A stretch of DNA of 6,716 bases, from the NCBI GenBank assembly GCA_016869915.1, contig VGDA01000197.1, forward strand, positions 1 through 6,716, written 5' to 3'. Source of the stretch: Alphaproteobacteria bacterium (GTDB lineage: Bacteria; Pseudomonadota; Alphaproteobacteria; CACIAM-22H2). The translations under genes and the position numbers were made by a program. How positions within the stretch are numbered: position 1 is the first letter of the stretch; each line of letters starts with the position of its first letter. Shown here piece after piece: positions 5,571 through 6,716 of the stretch. The notes under the pieces are model-generated. The model was not told the DNA's origin. It did no database searches and worked only from the letters and a program-made list of their open reading frames with translations.

Positions 5571-6716
5571 TCAGAAGCTGGCGCGGAAATATGACTGGAG
5601 GGGGGCGACTTCCAGCGCGCCCGCGCGCAGGGCGGCGATCGCCTCGACCGCGGCGCGCATCCCGGCCACGGTGGTGTAGTAGGGAATCGAGCCCATCAGC
5701 GCGGTCTGGCGCAGGCTGAAGCTGTCGCTCATCGCTTGGCGGCCCTCGGTGGTGTTGAAGACCAGCTGGATGTCGCCGTTCTTCATCGCATCGACGATGT
5801 GCGGCCGGCCCTCGAGGACCTTGTTGACCTCGACGACGGCGATGCCCGCGGCGCGCAGGAAGGCGGCCGTGCCGCGCGTCGCGACGATGCGGAAGCCCAT
5901 GCCGGCGAGGCGCCGGATGGGGGCCTCGATCGCCTGCTTGTCGCGGTCCTTGACGCTGACGAAGACGCAGCCCTCCCTGGGCAGGTTCGAGCTGGCGCCG
6001 AGCTGCGACTTGGCGAAGGCGTGACCGAAATCGCGATCCAGTCCCATGACTTCACCGGTCGACTTCATCTCGGGACCGAGGATCACATCCGTGCCCGGGA
6101 AGCGCGCGAAGGGGAACACCGCCTCCTTCACCGCGACGTGCTCGAGCCTGACGCGCTCGAGGCCGAAGCCGGCGAGGCGCTCGCCCGCCATCACCCGCGC
6201 CGCCAGCTTGGCGATCGCCACCCCGGTCGCCTTGGCGACGAAGGGCACGGTGCGCGAGGCGCGCGGATTGACCTCGAGGATGTAGACCTCGCCGTCCTTG
6301 ACCGCGAACTGCACGTTCATCAGGCCGACGACCTCGAGCGCCCGGGCGAGCAGCGAGGTCTGGCGGGCGATCTCGTCGGTGGTCGCCTCGGGAAGCGAAT
6401 AGGGCGGCAGCGAGCAGGCGCTGTCGCCCGAATGGATCCCCGCCTCCTCGATGTGCTCCATGATCCCGGCGACGTGGACGCTGTCGCGGTCGGCGAGCGC
6501 GTCGACATCGACCTCGATCGCGTCCTGCAGGTAGCTGTCGATCAGGACCGGGTTCTTGCCCGAGACGCGCACCGCCTCGGTCATGAAGCTGCGCAGTTCC
6601 TCGGCGTCGTGCACGATCTTCATCGCCCGGCCGCCGAGCACGTAGGACGGGCGCAGCAGCACCGGGTAGCCGATTCGCGCGGCGGCGGCCTCGGCCTCGG
6701 CGAGGCTGAAGGCGGT
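5571..6716 (-). CDS. carB: Carbamoyl phosphate synthase large subunit (C-terminal part)
   Basis: CarB makes carbamoyl phosphate from bicarbonate, ATP and glutamine-derived ammonia, feeding arginine and pyrimidine synthesis; it pairs with CarA. The frame stays open to the right edge, so 381 C-terminal residues of a usual ~1080 are visible. The first part belongs to the second ATP-grasp half: LLRPSYVLGGRAM, then GIHSGDSACSLPPYSL (93-108 of the visible part) and YILEVNPRASRT (145-156), the metal/ATP-binding segment. FARFPGTDVILGPEMKSTGE follows. The C-terminal MGS-like allosteric domain starts near 248 with GCVFVSVKDRD and keeps ATRGT, NKVLEGRPHIVD and NTTEGR. These match the E. coli UMP/IMP pocket residues Thr974, Thr977, Lys993, Asn1015 and Thr1017, so nucleotide regulation is probably retained. 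The GTG at 6662 is an internal valine, not a start. greA follows after 52 bases. Confidence 0.98.
   Translation of the reverse strand, partial: TAFSLAEAEAAAARIGYPVLLRPSYVLGGRAMKIVHDAEELRSFMTEAVRVSGKNPVLIDSYLQDAIEVDVDALADRDSVHVAGIMEHIEEAGIHSGDSACSLPPYSLPEATTDEIARQTSLLARALEVVGLMNVQFAVKDGEVYILEVNPRASRTVPFVAKATGVAIAKLAARVMAGERLAGFGLERVRLEHVAVKEAVFPFARFPGTDVILGPEMKSTGEVMGLDRDFGHAFAKSQLGASSNLPREGCVFVSVKDRDKQAIEAPIRRLAGMGFRIVATRGTAAFLRAAGIAVVEVNKVLEGRPHIVDAMKNGDIQLVFNTTEGRQAMSDSFSLRQTALMGSIPYYTTVAGMRAAVEAIAALRAGALEVAPLQSYFRASF

Noticed and set aside
6660..6662. GTG as a start of a short carB-like gene.
   Set aside because: The frame continues to the window edge with family-like sequence (ARIGYPVLLRPSYV), so this valine is internal to full carB.

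Overview
This window comes from a very GC-rich bacterial chromosome. It is most likely an alphaproteobacterium, judging by the overall base composition, the carB-greA gene order and the palindromic intergenic repeats. The order or genus cannot be fixed from this sequence alone. The DNA is almost fully coding. One gene is on the plus strand at the left edge and five are on the minus strand. I see no tRNA, rRNA, CRISPR array, insertion sequence or phage gene.

Layout, left to right. (1) 1-960, plus: the C-terminal ~319 residues of an Old Yellow Enzyme family NADH:flavin oxidoreductase, 5' end outside the window. (2) 961-984: a 24-base convergent gap, most of which is one perfect hairpin, probably a shared terminator. 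(3) 985-4624, minus: a compact three-gene operon read right to left. It encodes a rhodanese-ChrB fusion protein, a full-length two-domain ChrA chromate transporter, and an M81 (MlrC-like) metallopeptidase. Both junctions are 4-base ATGA overlaps, so the three products are probably translationally coupled. A strong Shine-Dalgarno sequence precedes only the first gene. (4) 4625-5044: a 420-base non-coding spacer. It holds the presumed chr promoter and leader, two inverted copies of a ~50-base double-hairpin repeat, a G-quadruplex-like G tract, and a GC hairpin just after greA. (5) 5045-5518, minus: greA, transcript cleavage factor. (6) 5571-6716, minus: the C-terminal third of carB, running off the right edge.

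Functionally there are two units on the minus strand. carB-greA is a housekeeping cluster (carbamoyl phosphate synthesis plus rescue of stalled RNA polymerase). The chr operon is an accessory oxyanion-resistance unit: ChrA exports chromate (possibly sulfate-like anions), and the rhodanese-ChrB protein is a cytoplasmic accessory or sensor. The M81 metallopeptidase has no established role in chromate resistance, and its tight coupling to chrA is the most intriguing gene-level observation. I did not find a convincing wholly new system. The most interesting non-coding signal is the inverted repeat pair, in which a stem has changed sequence but kept its pairing.
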